A stretch of 64,000 nt of DNA from NCBI GenBank assembly GCA_015179045.1, contig WHUZ01000068.1, positions 248,001-312,000 of the forward strand, given 5' to 3'. This DNA comes from Kalaharituber pfeilii (Eukaryota > Ascomycota > Pezizomycetes > Pezizales > Pezizaceae). The notes beneath the pieces were generated by a model, which did no database searches, was not told where the DNA came from, and saw nothing but the letters and a program-made list of their open reading frames with translations. Positions within the stretch are counted from its first letter, which is position 1; each line of letters opens with the position of its first letter. The translations under genes were made by a program, and so were the position numbers. Shown piece by piece: positions 53,019-64,000 of this stretch.

Positions 53019-56000
53019 TACTCACATTCAGTGCTTACAGATATTACCTGCCAGTGCTTCCTTACTCACTTGCAGTGAGAAACTAAGCGCATGCTGGGGG
53101 TGTAGGGGTGGTGGTACATATGGGCTCTGCTACATAAGGCTTGGCGGATAGGAAGGTTCTGGTACATATCACGTGTATGAGGCTTGACAGACAGGAGTGG
53201 GGCTCAGGACTGATAGATGTGATCTGCATCATGAATAAAGAAGATATCTGGGCTTACAGGGGGTACCACTACAATAGTCAATCCGCTAGTGTTACCTACA
53301 CTCCCTTTACGAGTACGCTTGACTTCTCCGCTGGCGATTACTTCGAAGTTACCCACATTTTTTTGTACCAGTGTTTATACACTAAAGAAGAACCCACGTT
53401 GCGATTTATTCCGATACTCTTTATTAGCATCATAGCATCCGAGCTTGTGTTGGGACAGAAATAGTGTTGCGTGATATCGAGACACAGATCATTGAGTAAG
53501 ACTATCCCATTTATGTCGATGCGCAAGTTTAGTTTAATCATCCGCCAGCCCAGACTGACCATAACATGTAATTTAGATTTCGTCTTTTGTTGTCTATATA
53601 ATCGCATACACCATGGCAGAAGCAGTGGGCCTTGCGATCGGAATCGTCGGACTGGTTGTACAACTTGCGGAGGTCAGTCGAGAGTGCTCCAACATTTTTT
53701 CCCAAATGGAAGAAATCGGCGAGGCACAGGACATTGTGTTACACAATCTCTGGACGGAAGGGCTTCGACTCAAGCAGTGGGAGAAGGCCTGGGGGTTGGA
53801 TGACACCCCCAATCAGCAACTACTACAACTCCTTGATCCAAACGACGAGCGGTATACATATGCAGTAGCTAGCCTAGCAAGGATAGTCGCTATATTTGCA
53901 AAAGTTGCCGAATTGCAAGCAAGGTATCAGAGCAAACCAGAGAAGGTCGACAAGAGTGGAAAAAGCGATAGCCTGAGGATTGGGAATTTATTCTCCAACT
54001 TTCGGTCTAAGTCTCCAAACCCAGGGGATTCTAGAACTGGTCAAGCCACAAGCTCTAGCCCGCAGCCTAAAATTTCTGGTCCCAGTCCTAGTGAACAAAG
54101 TGACTCACAGATGGACGACAAGAGCGGAAAACGCGACAGACTTGGAGTTGGGCGCCTGATGTACAACTTTCGGTCCAAATCTCCAAGCCCAGGGCCAGCT
54201 GATCGCGCTACGAGTCCTAGCCCGCAGCCCACAATTTCCGGTATAAGTCTGAGTGATCTCCGTCTTTTAGAAAATCCAAAGATCCTCTCCAATACACAAC
54301 TCCTTCCAGGAGTTGAAGAAGAAATTGCTTCCCTCAGAAGAGTTGTCAACAATGTGCAGCAATCCGTATCTGCATACCGCAAGCTGCGTTGGGCCAGCTC
54401 CGACAAAGCAATGTGCAATGAGCTAGTCACCCAGCTAACAAACTATATTGACGGTCTGTTCAAGATATTGCCACCTGATACTACAATTCCTAGGATGTCG
54501 CCGAAGACATTAGAGTTATCCTTCGATATCCCCTTTAGCCTTCCTGTTTCTCGACAGAATTGTGATTTCGTTGGGAGGGAATACCTTTTGGAGGAGCTAC
54601 AGCGAAAAGTTAAGAAGGATCGAGCCACAATGGATGTCATCCAGGTAGTACTTTATGGAATGGGTGGCGTGGGGAAAACCCAGCTTGCATTGGAATATAC
54701 TTACCGCCATCGTGGAGAGTTCTCAGCAGTATTCTGGATCAATGCAGCTAGTGAAAATACTACAAAACTTAGTTTTGCTCATATTATGCAGCGACTTATT
54801 CAGCATCATGCTAAACTCTGTGACAAGCCCGATTACACACGTATTGGTAGACTACTGGGCATGGCCGGCAAACTCGATTCGGTTGGAATGTTTACCACGG
54901 AACGAAGTGAAGAGCAGCATATTGTCAATGCTGTAAAGGAATGGTTAGCTGCAAAGGACAACACAAAATGGCTTCTTGTTTTTGACAATCTTGATGATCT
55001 GAGGTCGTTCAATGTCGATGACTATATTCCATCATCAGCATGTGGGACTGTCATCATTACTAGCAGAAGACGTGAGATTGTACATGGGCGAAAATGGTTA
55101 GAGGTGGAGCAAATGCAGAAGATTGAGGCAGAAGAGTTACTCTTCAAAAGCGCAAAGCGAGATCTTGAGAAACTGACTCCCGATGGTAAGTTAACCTTAG
55201 CTTAGCATGCCTCCAATTCCTGGCGGAGCTTTAGATACTAATACAAATTATATAGATTGCGAAAAAGAGAAGCAGGCTGCTGCCGCAATTGTACAGAAAC
55301 TCGGATACTTGCCACTTGCGATAGATCAGGCTGGAGCATATATCTATGCTTTGGACTCTTCCTTTAGTCGCTACTACATAGAGTATGAGGATAAGGTTAC
55401 TTACCTCTTGAGTACGGAATGGAAAGTTGGAAACCCTGATAGAGCTGTCTTTGCGGCATGGGATTTGTCATTCAATGCAATCCAGAAACAAAACTCGAAT
55501 GCTGCAGAGTTGTTGTTATTATGTGGATTGCTTGACAATAATGACATTTGTGAGGAGTTGCTGCAGCGAGGAATGAAATTGCCAATGAATGGTATGTACA
55601 ACTATTTTGCAGTAAAGCAATATACGTAACGATGCTAACAAAATAAACCATCCTACAGATACGAGCTTGAAAGATTCAATCTGGACACTATTCTCATTCT
55701 CAATGGCAAAGCGGAAGGATAGAGACGATAGCTTCAGTATCCACCCCATAGTTCATAAGTGGACTCAATGGAAACTAAAGGCCGAACCTGAAAGATACAA
55801 TAAGAAAGCAACTGAGGCATTACTTATTGTTACATCTGCAATTGCTGTTCCTACTTACAACAAGCGTGAGGTGGCGGACTGGGCTTTTGAACGGCGGATT
55901 TTGTCACATATTATCGCTCTAGAAAAGCAGGCAAAGACTCTGCCAATTGGAAACCAGGAGATACTAATGGCAGTGGACAATCTGGGTGCAGTTTATGAAA

Positions 56001-56721
56001 GGCATGGTTATTATAGGAAGGCCGAAGAAATGTATAAGCTTGTACTAGCTAGGGACGAAAAGACACTGGGTACAGAACACTCAGACACCCTTACTACAGT
56101 CAACAATCTTGCTCTTTTATTCAATACTATGGGACAGTACGACAAAGCACTAGAGTACTTTCAGCGAGCATTGGTTGGACGCGAAAAGGCACTAGGCACA
56201 GAACACCCAGACACTCTTACTGTAGTCAATAACATTGCTAGTTTATTCCGTGCTATAGGACAGTATGACCAAGCACTAGAGTACTTTCAGCGAGCATTGG
56301 TGGGACGCGAAAAGGCATTAGGCACAGAATACCTAGACACTCTTTCTACAGTCAACAACATTGCCCTTTTATTCCATGATATAGGACAGTATGACAAAGC
56401 ACTAGAGTACTATCAGCGAGCATTGGTTGGATGCGAAAAGGCATTAGGCACAGAACACCCAAACACTCTTTCTACAGTCAACAATATTGCCTTTTTATTC
56501 TATACTATAGGACAGTATGACAAAGCACTAGAGTACTATCAGCGAGCATTGGTTGGACGCGAAAAGGCACTGGGCACAGAACACCCAAACACCCTTACTA
56601 CAGTCAATAACATTGCTGGTTTATTCCATACTATAGGACAGTATGACAAAGCACTAGAGTACTCTCAGCGAGCATTGGTTGGACGTGAAAAGGCACTGGG
56701 CACAGAACACCCAGACACCCT

Positions 56722-58116
56722 CAACCGCCCCGCTCGCCACAACCACTTCGACAGGACGAGCGCTCGGAAGCCACTCCGCAACCACAGCGTCCCCCCCAGC
56801 GAAACCTACATAGATCGAAAGCTCTCAGTGCGCTGAGTCTTTAGATCTAATTTTTATTCCAAAAAACCCAACTCCTCAAGTTTCCCCCTTGGGGGTTAAG
56901 TTTTGAGGAAATTTTCAGCTCCTTACTCCGTTGCCAGCACACCACCATCCCTGACTTCTTGGCATTCCCACCATGGATCCAACCAATAGATTCATGGCAT
57001 TGGGCAGCCCAGCACCAAAAAACATGCCCGTAGGTGCCAAAACAACTCTGGCCAAGAGTACCCGTCTCGAGGCCCCACGGTACAAGTCTATCGCAGATCG
57101 GCTCGGCGGAGTCAATATGTCCGATATGCTTGTTGCCGTGGGGGATGTCATCGAACACATACATGCTTGCATAAAAGACCAGAAGACAAGACCAAACTTT
57201 GAACCAACAGACAGGTTCCTGTGTGAAATCAGGAGTGTGCATCACGTCATTGCTGCTCTTGCACTAGCGGTGAAGACGGAGTCATGCACAGAAATACACA
57301 ATATGCACCTGAGGAAACCCTCAAAGGAAGGGGAATCACAAACCGACCCGGAGAAACCACCAAAGCTGTCATATGCAGCAGTTGTCTCCCAGAACATCCC
57401 GCCAAGCACACCCCCGGAAGGGGACAATTCTGACCGACCTCCGGTGGCACCACCCAAAAGCCGAACAAAGTCCACTGCTTTCCAGTCCAAAAAAGTGAAA
57501 GGGGGACAGAGTACCAGTCCCCCCAAGCAGAAAATGTCCAAGAAACCATCTCCAGCACCATCTCCGAAGCCAATCCCAAAGGAAAGGACACTCCCGCAAT
57601 CCGGTCGTGCGATCGTAGTACATGGAATTGCGGTGACAAAGAAACTCGGGAAAGTAAGAGATTGGATGGAGAATGCGAACCCATGGATGGGAAAGATTGT
57701 TGCGGCAAGATGGTTGGTGAAGAAAGAGAGGAGGGAGGGAAAGAAGGCTAGCTCGGTTGTCATCTACCTGGAGGGGGAGGTGGAATCGGATAGCCAAACA
57801 CCAGCGAAGGTAAGGTTGTCAGGCAAGTGGTACGATTCGTGCCTGTACGACTGGGACAGAAATTCAAAGGTGGACAGAAAGGGGAAGAGGAGGGACGTGG
57901 AGGAAATGGACTTGACGGCGTAATCTTTCATTTTTGGAGGAGCGGGTTGTCTCATGGGTTTTATTTCCTCTATTCCCTTTTGAATGTCGGTGTATATAGT
58001 GAGTTGTTTGTTTTTAGGTGCCTGTCTCCGGGCCATAAGGACTTCGGTCCAGGGACCCTGCCATGGCGAACAGCTGCAAGCGGGGTTATGTGAGATAAAA
58101 AAAAAAAAAAAAAAAA
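56722..58116 (+). mobile_element. ORF1-only non-LTR retrotransposon, family A (copy A2)
   Basis: 1,395 bp bounded by a 12-bp TSD cccagacaccct (56,710-56,721 and 58,117-58,128). A 5' UTR of about 250 bp contains a short inverted repeat (caagtttcccccttgg), then a complete ORF1 (56,973-57,923), a 3' UTR of about 125 bp, the family A tail (ccctgccatggcgaacagct...gcggggttatgtga) and A20. No ORF2. The receptor paralogues give the empty site. Its 5' end (cgccacaacca...ccactccgcaaccaca) corresponds to that of copy A1. Confidence 0.93.
56973..57923 (+). CDS. LINE ORF1 (gag-like) protein, intact
   Basis: 316 codons from ATG in a strong context (ccaccatgg) to TAA. Residues 1-110 are helical and unlike any named domain I know. 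A KLSYAAVVSQN block (about 131-141), similar to the YAAVV motif of fungal LINE gag proteins, precedes a Pro/Ser/Lys-rich basic middle (about 145-205). The C-terminal domain, RAIVVHGIAVTKKLGKVRDW and MGKIVAARWLVKKERREGKK, matches copy A1 and has the beta-alpha-beta look of an RNA-recognition fold (inference). No zinc-knuckle is seen. Being intact with a fresh TSD, it may have been mobile recently. Confidence 0.85.
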   Translation: MDPTNRFMALGSPAPKNMPVGAKTTLAKSTRLEAPRYKSIADRLGGVNMSDMLVAVGDVIEHIHACIKDQKTRPNFEPTDRFLCEIRSVHHVIAALALAVKTESCTEIHNMHLRKPSKEGESQTDPEKPPKLSYAAVVSQNIPPSTPPEGDNSDRPPVAPPKSRTKSTAFQSKKVKGGQSTSPPKQKMSKKPSPAPSPKPIPKERTLPQSGRAIVVHGIAVTKKLGKVRDWMENANPWMGKIVAARWLVKKERREGKKASSVVIYLEGEVESDSQTPAKVRLSGKWYDSCLYDWDRNSKVDRKGKRRDVEEMDLTA

Positions 58117-58366
58117 CCCAGACACCCTTAATTCAGTCAATAACATTGCTGGTTTATTCCGTGCTATAGGACAGTATGATAAAGCATTAGAGTACTATCA
58201 GCGAGCATTGGTTGGACGCGAAAAGGCACTGGGCACAGAACACCCAGACACCCTTACTACAGTCAACGGCATGGCCAATTTATTCCATAAAATCGGGCAG
58301 TCCGGCAAGGCACAGGAGATGCGGGAGCGAACATCTAGAGGGAGTTCCACCAATGCGGGCAAATAG

Positions 58367-59570
58367 GGTAGATGCAACAAGCTGACATGTAATATCATAC
58401 AACTGGTTGAGCTGCGGTCGTGTCTAAAGATTCGGTACTCAGGTTGAAGCGGTAGTGTATGTAATAGGCTTGCTCTAAAGAGGTTCCTCAGCTGCTTGTT
58501 CGAAGAAATTTATGTTTATAACTCCGTACTTGTGATGATCAATGGCCACTCTTTATGTATTTATATCTTTATTCAAATTCTTGTACCTTATCGTGTACCT
58601 GCATGTAATTAACGGTAAGCAAAATCAAGCACCTACCATAAAGACAATAAGGTATGCGGTTGCTGCATTATCGTGGTAAAGCTATTTACGAGGGGAAGAG
58701 ATAGAGATACCATCAAGTCTATTGGGTACAGAGTCGCAAGACAAGTAGGATTATATACATGAAAGGCTTAGAATAGAATGACTGTAAAACCATGACGAAA
58801 TGAGAAGAGTCAGAAAGGTGCAGGAGTCATCTGTAGCAGAGTCGCAAAGTGTTCATTGAGAGGTGAATCTTATGCAAGGTAATAATCATGTATATGAGTA
58901 ACGAAACAGTCAGACAGACAGTCAGAGAAACAGTCATAGATAAGATGAACTACATATGAGTAACCGCAACATGGGGGCAGCGGATGTAATGTTTCAACAC
59001 CTGCTTCCGTGAGACGAGGGGTGATATGGCTGATATCACTGTGGATAGTGATACCCTCGTTTGTCTGATTTTTCCAACATTATATTTATTTATTATTTAT
59101 TATTTAATATTACCTTTTTTATTATTTTTGTTTTTTGTAGTTTAATAGGTATTATTTACCATGGTCGATAATTGGTGTCAAATCTTCACGGTGACGAATC
59201 GCATCCTTCATTTACGTCAGCCGAAAAAGTTCAATCATATAGAACGAATAAGCAAATATGCAAAAAAAATCAACCGTAAATTCAAAAAGAGCAACATACA
59301 TGGAGATAGGTGTTTAACGTTGCCTCGTTTCTGTAACCGTTCTGGCAAAATGAGGAGATATAGGAAGAATGTGCTAGGTATATATTCATGGAGCTTACCA
59401 CGGGAGAATCTTAGGTCTATCTGAGCTGCTTTGCTAAAAAGTAAATTGACTTGAGCGGAGAAATCTAAGTATAGTAGTATAGGTAAACCTTGCTATACCG
59501 GAGGGGCTGTTGTCGTATCATACTTGGGATCGGAGCTCTTTTTATTCAGAATCTCCGCTAGTGGACACTA
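58367..59570. other. Intergenic DNA downstream of receptor 3
   Basis: Matches 27,891-29,246 without the family B insertion. No gene supported. Confidence 0.55.
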
Positions 59571-61463
59571 CTGTAGAGGGAGCTATGGTGCTCCGACCGA
59601 CTATGGGGAAGCGACCGAGCAAAAAGGGAATTGTGACACAGGGGTAGTCTTAGTGATAGTCTTCTTTCTGAAGGCGACAGCCATGTAGATAGGTATACAT
59701 CAACAAAATGGTGAAGTCAAAGTCGAAGTTTAAGGACCCGGAGTCAGATATGAATAGAGCAATTGATTTTGCTCGCAAAAATCCAGATGTGAAAAGATCC
59801 TCAGTTGCGCATCAGTTCTGAGTGAATCAAGTGACCTTACGGCGAAGACTTAATGGTACACAAAAAGCAAGACGCCATGCACATGTAGAGCAACAATTGC
59901 TGTCTGCAGGAGAAGAATAATCTATTGTTGAGTGGTGTGAAATTATGGCAGATATGGGATTTCCTTGTCATATTCCTATGTTGGAATCCATGGTGATATT
60001 GGTACTAAAGTCACGAAATGTTTCACGAATTTTTATTGGGCAACAATGGTATCAGCGCTTTTTAGCACGGCATCCAGATATTCAATATCGTTATGTTCAA
60101 TATTTGGAGCGAGCTAGAGCATCTAAATCTGCAGATGCTGCAACTCAGGCAGATTTTTATGATAAGCTTGCAAAGTTACCACCCGGCAGTCTTTATCCAG
60201 ATCGCATCCCATCTCGCTGCTTAATTGTTGATGGACATAGTTCGCATATCCATTACAGTGTTGTAGACTATGCATTAAAGAACAATATTCATATGCTATG
60301 TCTTCCGCCACATTCTACACACCTTATGCAACCGCTTGATGTTGGCTTATTCTCTCCACTTCAGACTGCTTATGATAATCAACTTCGAGATTGGATATAC
60401 GACAATCCTACCAAGATTCTCCGCAAACCTGACTTCTGGGTTCTCCTTAGTGCTGCACGGAAGCTTACCTATACTAAAGAGAACATTATTTCATCTTGGG
60501 AGGCAAGTGGTTGTTTTCCTGTCAATGCTGATAGGATTACTACCGAACAGTTCTTATCTGAGGTGCAACCTCCCCCAGAAATACCGCCATCACCTCAACA
60601 ACTCAAAACTCTCCATCAACAAGTCCGAGCAACCTTAAATACACCTACTCAGCTTCAGTTGCTGGATCAATATCACGAATTTGCTGAGCAGAAACTCCAG
60701 AAGTACCGGACTATTGAGCCTAACAACAAAGTGCCACAAAACTTCCGACATGACAAAGTGTCAGAACCCACCTCACTCAGAGTCATTAATGGAGGCAGAG
60801 TGTTAGATCGCGACTATGTAATCAAGGAGCAGGCTCGAATTGCTGAAGTTCAGAAGAAGGAAGAAGAGAAGGCTGCACGCAAACAAGCAAGAGAACTTGC
60901 AAAGGCACAAAAACTTATCAGCAACTCTATTATCACTAGCCAAGCTACACTTACCACTTCTGGGACTGCCACTCAACATCCAGTTGGATCACCGGTATGG
61001 CATATTGAAGTTGGGTACCTTGCTCCAGCAGAACAATACCAGATGTATCGAGAACTTCAATTTTTCCAGTACACAATAGGTACAAAATCTCCATTCCATA
61101 GTACCCCTATCTCTTATTTATATTGCCTTGTCATTCCTATGCCCTTTAACTAACATTTCCAGGTCCGGGTGGTGTAGGATATGACCAAAAAGTGTAGGTG
61201 GTGGGCGTTGGTTAAGCTGGGGGGGGGATTGTAGGACTGCGCTATGTTTTGCTCAATTTCTTTCTCTAATATACCTGTATTTTTATTATTAGACTTTTTT
61301 TTCTATTGTCGCTAGGTCATATTCACTTAACTTCATTTTTATTTCCACCCGCAAGGCATGGTTGTTGTGTTGTTCAATGTTGCGTTGAGGTGCGGGGATC
61401 ACAAATTTGGCCAAATTTGGTCGGTCGCTTCTCCATAGTCGGTCGGAGCACCATAGCTCCCTC
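59571..61463 (+). mobile_element. Pogo/Fot1-type DNA transposon, decayed
   Basis: Inserted at a TA relative to unit 1 (acactagtgg, 29,241-29,250). Terminal inverted repeats of about 45 bp: left ctgtagagggagctatggtg, right complementary but lacking the last bases (cagta) so that it ends ...gctccctc|ta. Inner part of the repeat: ctccgaccgactatgg. Contains a transposase pseudogene on the plus strand. Confidence 0.9.
59708..61153 (+). pseudogene. Pogo/Fot1-type transposase pseudogene (DDE_1)
   Basis: From ATG 59,708 the frame begins MVKSKSKFKDPESDMNRAID, a helix-turn-helix-like start, then meets TGA (59,819) and TAA (59,918) in frame, and is open from there to TAA near 61,151. It contains WYQRFLARHPDIQYRYVQY (CENP-B-type DNA-binding helix), then jumps at LAKLPPGSLYPDRIPSRCLIVDGHSSHI; the second catalytic Asp region (LIVDGHSSHI) and LPPHSTHLMQPLDVGLFSPL are present. 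The stretch that normally holds the first catalytic Asp (about 130-150 residues) is missing. Two stops plus the deletion make it inactive. Confidence 0.88.
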
Positions 61464-62404
61464 TAGTGGATTATTGAACATTTCCTAAATAAACTACCCA
61501 AATTGTTGATAACCTTGTAGCAATTTTTTTGTAAACTGGCGATTTATTTCAGAGCACCAAGTTTTGCAAAAAAAGAAATGTTTACTGACGAGAAGTAAGA
61601 GTCCGAGCATGTGCGTAAAATTTTATATTGACCTCGTGCTCTAACAACCGATAAATATACCAAATCTTGAGTATTCTTCGTCTAAGAATTTTTATGATAC
61701 CAACAAAACGATAAGAAGCTAGGACCAAAACTAAGGGTGAAATGACAATGCAAGATTTCGCAGAGCTATCTCCTGGGGACTGTCATGTATTCCAGTATTC
61801 ATAGCAAAGTTCTTTACCTGTCGAGCACTCTGGGGTCATGCCTGAGATTTCCCCCGCATACCCAGGTTTGCTTGCACGTCACCCCTGCTAACGGTCCCTG
61901 TACTACTATCATAATACTGTAATTACAAAACCTTATCATAAACTAAGAAACCCCGCAACTCCGGAGCGCCAAGACCCCCGCATCACATCAAAGCTTAAGC
62001 TCACTTCACACAATCCTTAAATTAACCGACCTGAATCTAAACTATGTCACCACTGCCCTGAATCCCTCCGACCTCCTGAACGGTGGCTAACTCTGCCCCA
62101 CCTCATTCTCAACCTGCCCTACACCAACTCTACCTGATTCCACTCTCTCCCTTCCTGCATGAGCTATACGCATGTTAACCCTTCTCTCTATCCTCACCAT
62201 TGCCATGCCACCACTCTTTCACCTTCTCCATTCTCCCGGCTGCGTGTGATGCCGTGTACTTACTAGTTTGCGGCACCGTGGGGAAATGGAGGGTTGAAAA
62301 TGGTGACGGCGGCAAATACCCTTTTTGATTTCCGGGTGTATGTGTGAATTTGTCGTGGAGGGAGTGCGGAGATGGGTGGATTCTGAAGAGGTATAGAGGT
62401 TGAA
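61464..62404. other. Intergenic DNA matching 29,246-30,150
   Basis: No gene supported; it differs from unit 1 by small indels only. Confidence 0.5.
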
Positions 62405-63760
62405 TTATCCATTCCGCTCGCTAGCGGTACTTGCACAATATCCGCAAGGGGGAATTTCCCCTGCGGAAGTGGCCAATGGTGCTAACGGGGGGACTTGACC
62501 ATCTCCGATCATCCCGCTGCACTCCCAACATCCCGCTCTTGCTCGACTCGGTATACCCCTCCTCCTCCACCTCCTCCTAGAATTCCGACTTCTTGGAGGC
62601 TCAACGCGCCCCTCATTACAAAGACTATCCTCTCCTCTCCTTTGCCACCGCCATCCATCAGCATCCATCCCCCTGTCGTCGGAGGATTTTGGTGCTGTCC
62701 ATTTCGGTTTCCTAGGTGGTGTTCGTATTTGCAGCGGGCTCCTCTGAAATTCGAAGTTCGGGTGTACATGTGCCATGGTCGGTTTGACGGTCGCAGCGGG
62801 TTGTCGGCTTTAAGAAGAGGCGGTGGAGGTGGAGGTGGAATCATGGCAGTATCCGCTCCTGGGAACCCTCAACTCACTCGTTTCCCCTATCATCTTCTTA
62901 TGCAATTTTTGAGGGCGACTGTGACTTACTGCATCGGTTACGTCTTTTTCCCTCTTTCCCGGATCCCGTCTTTCCTACCAGCTTGCGCTTCTATCGTCGC
63001 CCCAACCCAAAAATAATCCCCAATCCGCTCCCGCCTTCACTCCTCCTGCCCCATCACAGTTTTCTGCATCGGCATGGGAGGTGGAGCCCTCGGTATCTTC
63101 AGCAGGTTATACACCTCCCTTTCCCCTGAAGTAAAATCATCCACAACCTCCAACTTCACCTCCGTCCGCGAGAGCGAAATGCACCCTCTCATATCCCCCT
63201 CCGCGGATGCTGATAGTTTACATTTGGTACTCCACCTCATGAGACTGAAGCACTGAAGCCCACCGTCTCCGGGAGTTGTGATGGTAGTTTTCTCCAATTT
63301 CTGGTGATGAAGGAATCTTTCTCATCAATCCTCGTCTTTATTTGTTTGCTCGTCTGCCTGCATGTGTTAGTTTAGCATTTGCGGTGGGCACTTTTAATGT
63401 CTATTTGTCGGCTTTCAGCACCTCTATTGATGTTGGGAGTGTATGGGAGTGGGAAAGTGCCGGAGAGGGTGAAGAGGGTTGAGCAATGTGGATAGGATGG
63501 GGGATGGAGTGATGATTGTGATAATGGCTATCATGGCGGTGGCTGCTGTCTTGCTCATGCTGACGGTGGCAATGCTAAGGGCAATACCTACTTTCCCCGC
63601 GCTCCATCACCCTACACGCAGTGTACTTTGACCAATATCCAAACTTGCACCCTATATCCAAAAAGCGAAGGTTCGAAGTATGAGGTCAAAAGCCGTAGTA
63701 TCATTTTCTCAACCTGCAATATTCTGACATTGTTCATGGGAAAAGAGACATTGATAGTAT
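62405..63760 (-). pseudogene. Degraded copy of the convergent partner gene, unit 3
   Basis: Minus-strand homology to unit 2's gene at 44,318-46,800 in broken frames: ERIVFVMRGALSLQEVG (near 62,620) corresponds to ETIVPVMRGALSPQDVG; DDFTSGEREVYNLLKIPRAP (near 63,110) corresponds to SSFTSDEKQGRQVYSPPEIP; His/Ile-rich sequence near 63,500 corresponds to the Cys/His-rich part. It is also similar to 30,150-31,600 of unit 1. Confidence 0.6.
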
Positions 63761-64000
63761 GGTATGCTCGTCACACCAAGTAACGAAATGATATCGCTAA
63801 CAGATATGAAGAAAGAAGCTCCAGCAGCAAAAATATGAACTCAGTTCTCCTGCTCTCCCACTCTACCTCGCTGCCGGTCATCTCCTAGCCCTCGAATGTG
63901 GTCCCGACAAAAACACAATTTCTATACTGGCAACAATACCCAAAATTGCAGCAAAACCAATCGTAACCAAACAGTCAGTTATAAAAGGTCAAGTGACAAA

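Larger units (their letters stand above)
53613..58366 (+). pseudogene. HeLo-NB-ARC-TPR receptor 3, disrupted by LINE
   Basis: Exons 53,613-55,185, 55,256-55,591 and 55,659-58,366, with introns of 70 and 67 nt. The frame is intact up to 56,721: HeLo-type N-terminus MAEAVGLAIGIVGLVVQLAE, a doubled Ser/Pro/Lys linker (NLFSNFRSKSPNPG and RLMYNFRSKSPSPG), P-loop GMGGVGKTQLALE, Walker B WLLVFDNLDDL, GTVIITSRRRE, LGYLPLAIDQAG, IHPIVHKW, then six TPRs. An ORF1-only LINE (56,722-58,116) interrupts TPR six at the codons for HPDTL. The frame resumes after it with one more TPR and the ending SSTNAGK, TAG at 58,364-58,366. As it stands the protein would end within the LINE (TGA at 56,834-56,836), giving a receptor with about six repeats and a foreign tail, which could still be functional. 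Confidence 0.88.
47407..64000 (+). repeat. Segmental duplication, unit 3
   Basis: Direct-orientation copy of 19,578-31,760, longer mainly because of three large insertions (51,190-53,018; 56,722-58,116; 59,571-61,463). Homology continues to the window edge. Confidence 0.93.

Noticed and set aside
1..64000. CRISPR arrays, bacterial-type operons or riboswitches
   Set aside because: Nuclear fungal DNA; repeats seen are TPR coding repeats, a minisatellite and transposon ends, none with CRISPR spacing.
1..64000. Repeat-induced point mutation (RIP) as the cause of decay
   Set aside because: The LINE and hAT copies stay GC-rich and are broken mainly by indels and insertions. Scattered C/T differences exist but I cannot compute RIP indices; a CpA/TpA index over aligned copies would decide.

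Overview
The window is nuclear DNA of a filamentous ascomycete (Pezizomycotina). The evidence is the short introns (56-70 nt) with GTAAGT/GTATGT donors, a replication factor C small-subunit gene, an intron-bearing tRNA-Asp(GUC), HeLo/NB-ARC/TPR receptors of the fungal NLR type, and many non-LTR (LINE) insertions ending in long poly(A). The genus is not recognised; a repeat-rich Pezizomycetes-like genome would fit, but that is inference.

Layout. 1-15,100 is a transposon graveyard. It holds an ORF1-only LINE with perfect target-site duplications (TSDs), a GC-rich ankyrin-repeat pseudogene split by a 4.9-kb LINE, which is itself split by a 1-kb hAT-type element, and several 3'-tail-only retroposon scars. 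One unrecognised Ser/Pro-rich gene lies at 3997-5097. 17,247-19,311 is the only ordinary housekeeping stretch: a four-exon RFC3-type clamp-loader gene and tRNA-Asp. From 19,578 to the end the window is an array of three units, each with a plus-strand HeLo-NB-ARC-TPR receptor gene and a convergent minus-strand gene of unknown function. Units 1 (19,578-31,760) and 3 (47,407-64,000) are recent, highly similar direct copies. Unit 2 (about 36,620-46,900) is older and diverged.

Of the three receptors only the middle one (38,591-42,031) reads through intact, and its last 33 residues come from a retroposon that landed in its 3' coding end. Receptor 1 has two frameshifts. Receptor 3 reads well but carries a LINE inside its TPR array. 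The convergent partner gene is best preserved in unit 2, where it encodes a Cys/His-rich and basic protein with a glycine-zipper-like hydrophobic segment, though the reading frame breaks there as well.

Units 1 and 3 act as each other's empty-site controls. At least six mobile insertions are present in one and absent from the other, so they postdate the duplication: LINE fragments, a TA-flanked element with about 425-bp terminal inverted repeats, a pogo/Fot1-type transposon and an ORF1-only LINE. Two LINE 3'-tail families explain most long poly(A)/poly(T) runs in the window. Family A has a CCCTGCCAT...GCGGGGTTA stem-loop tail. Family B has a GGCGGCATGCGAGTAATGATATT tail (written here as a consensus).
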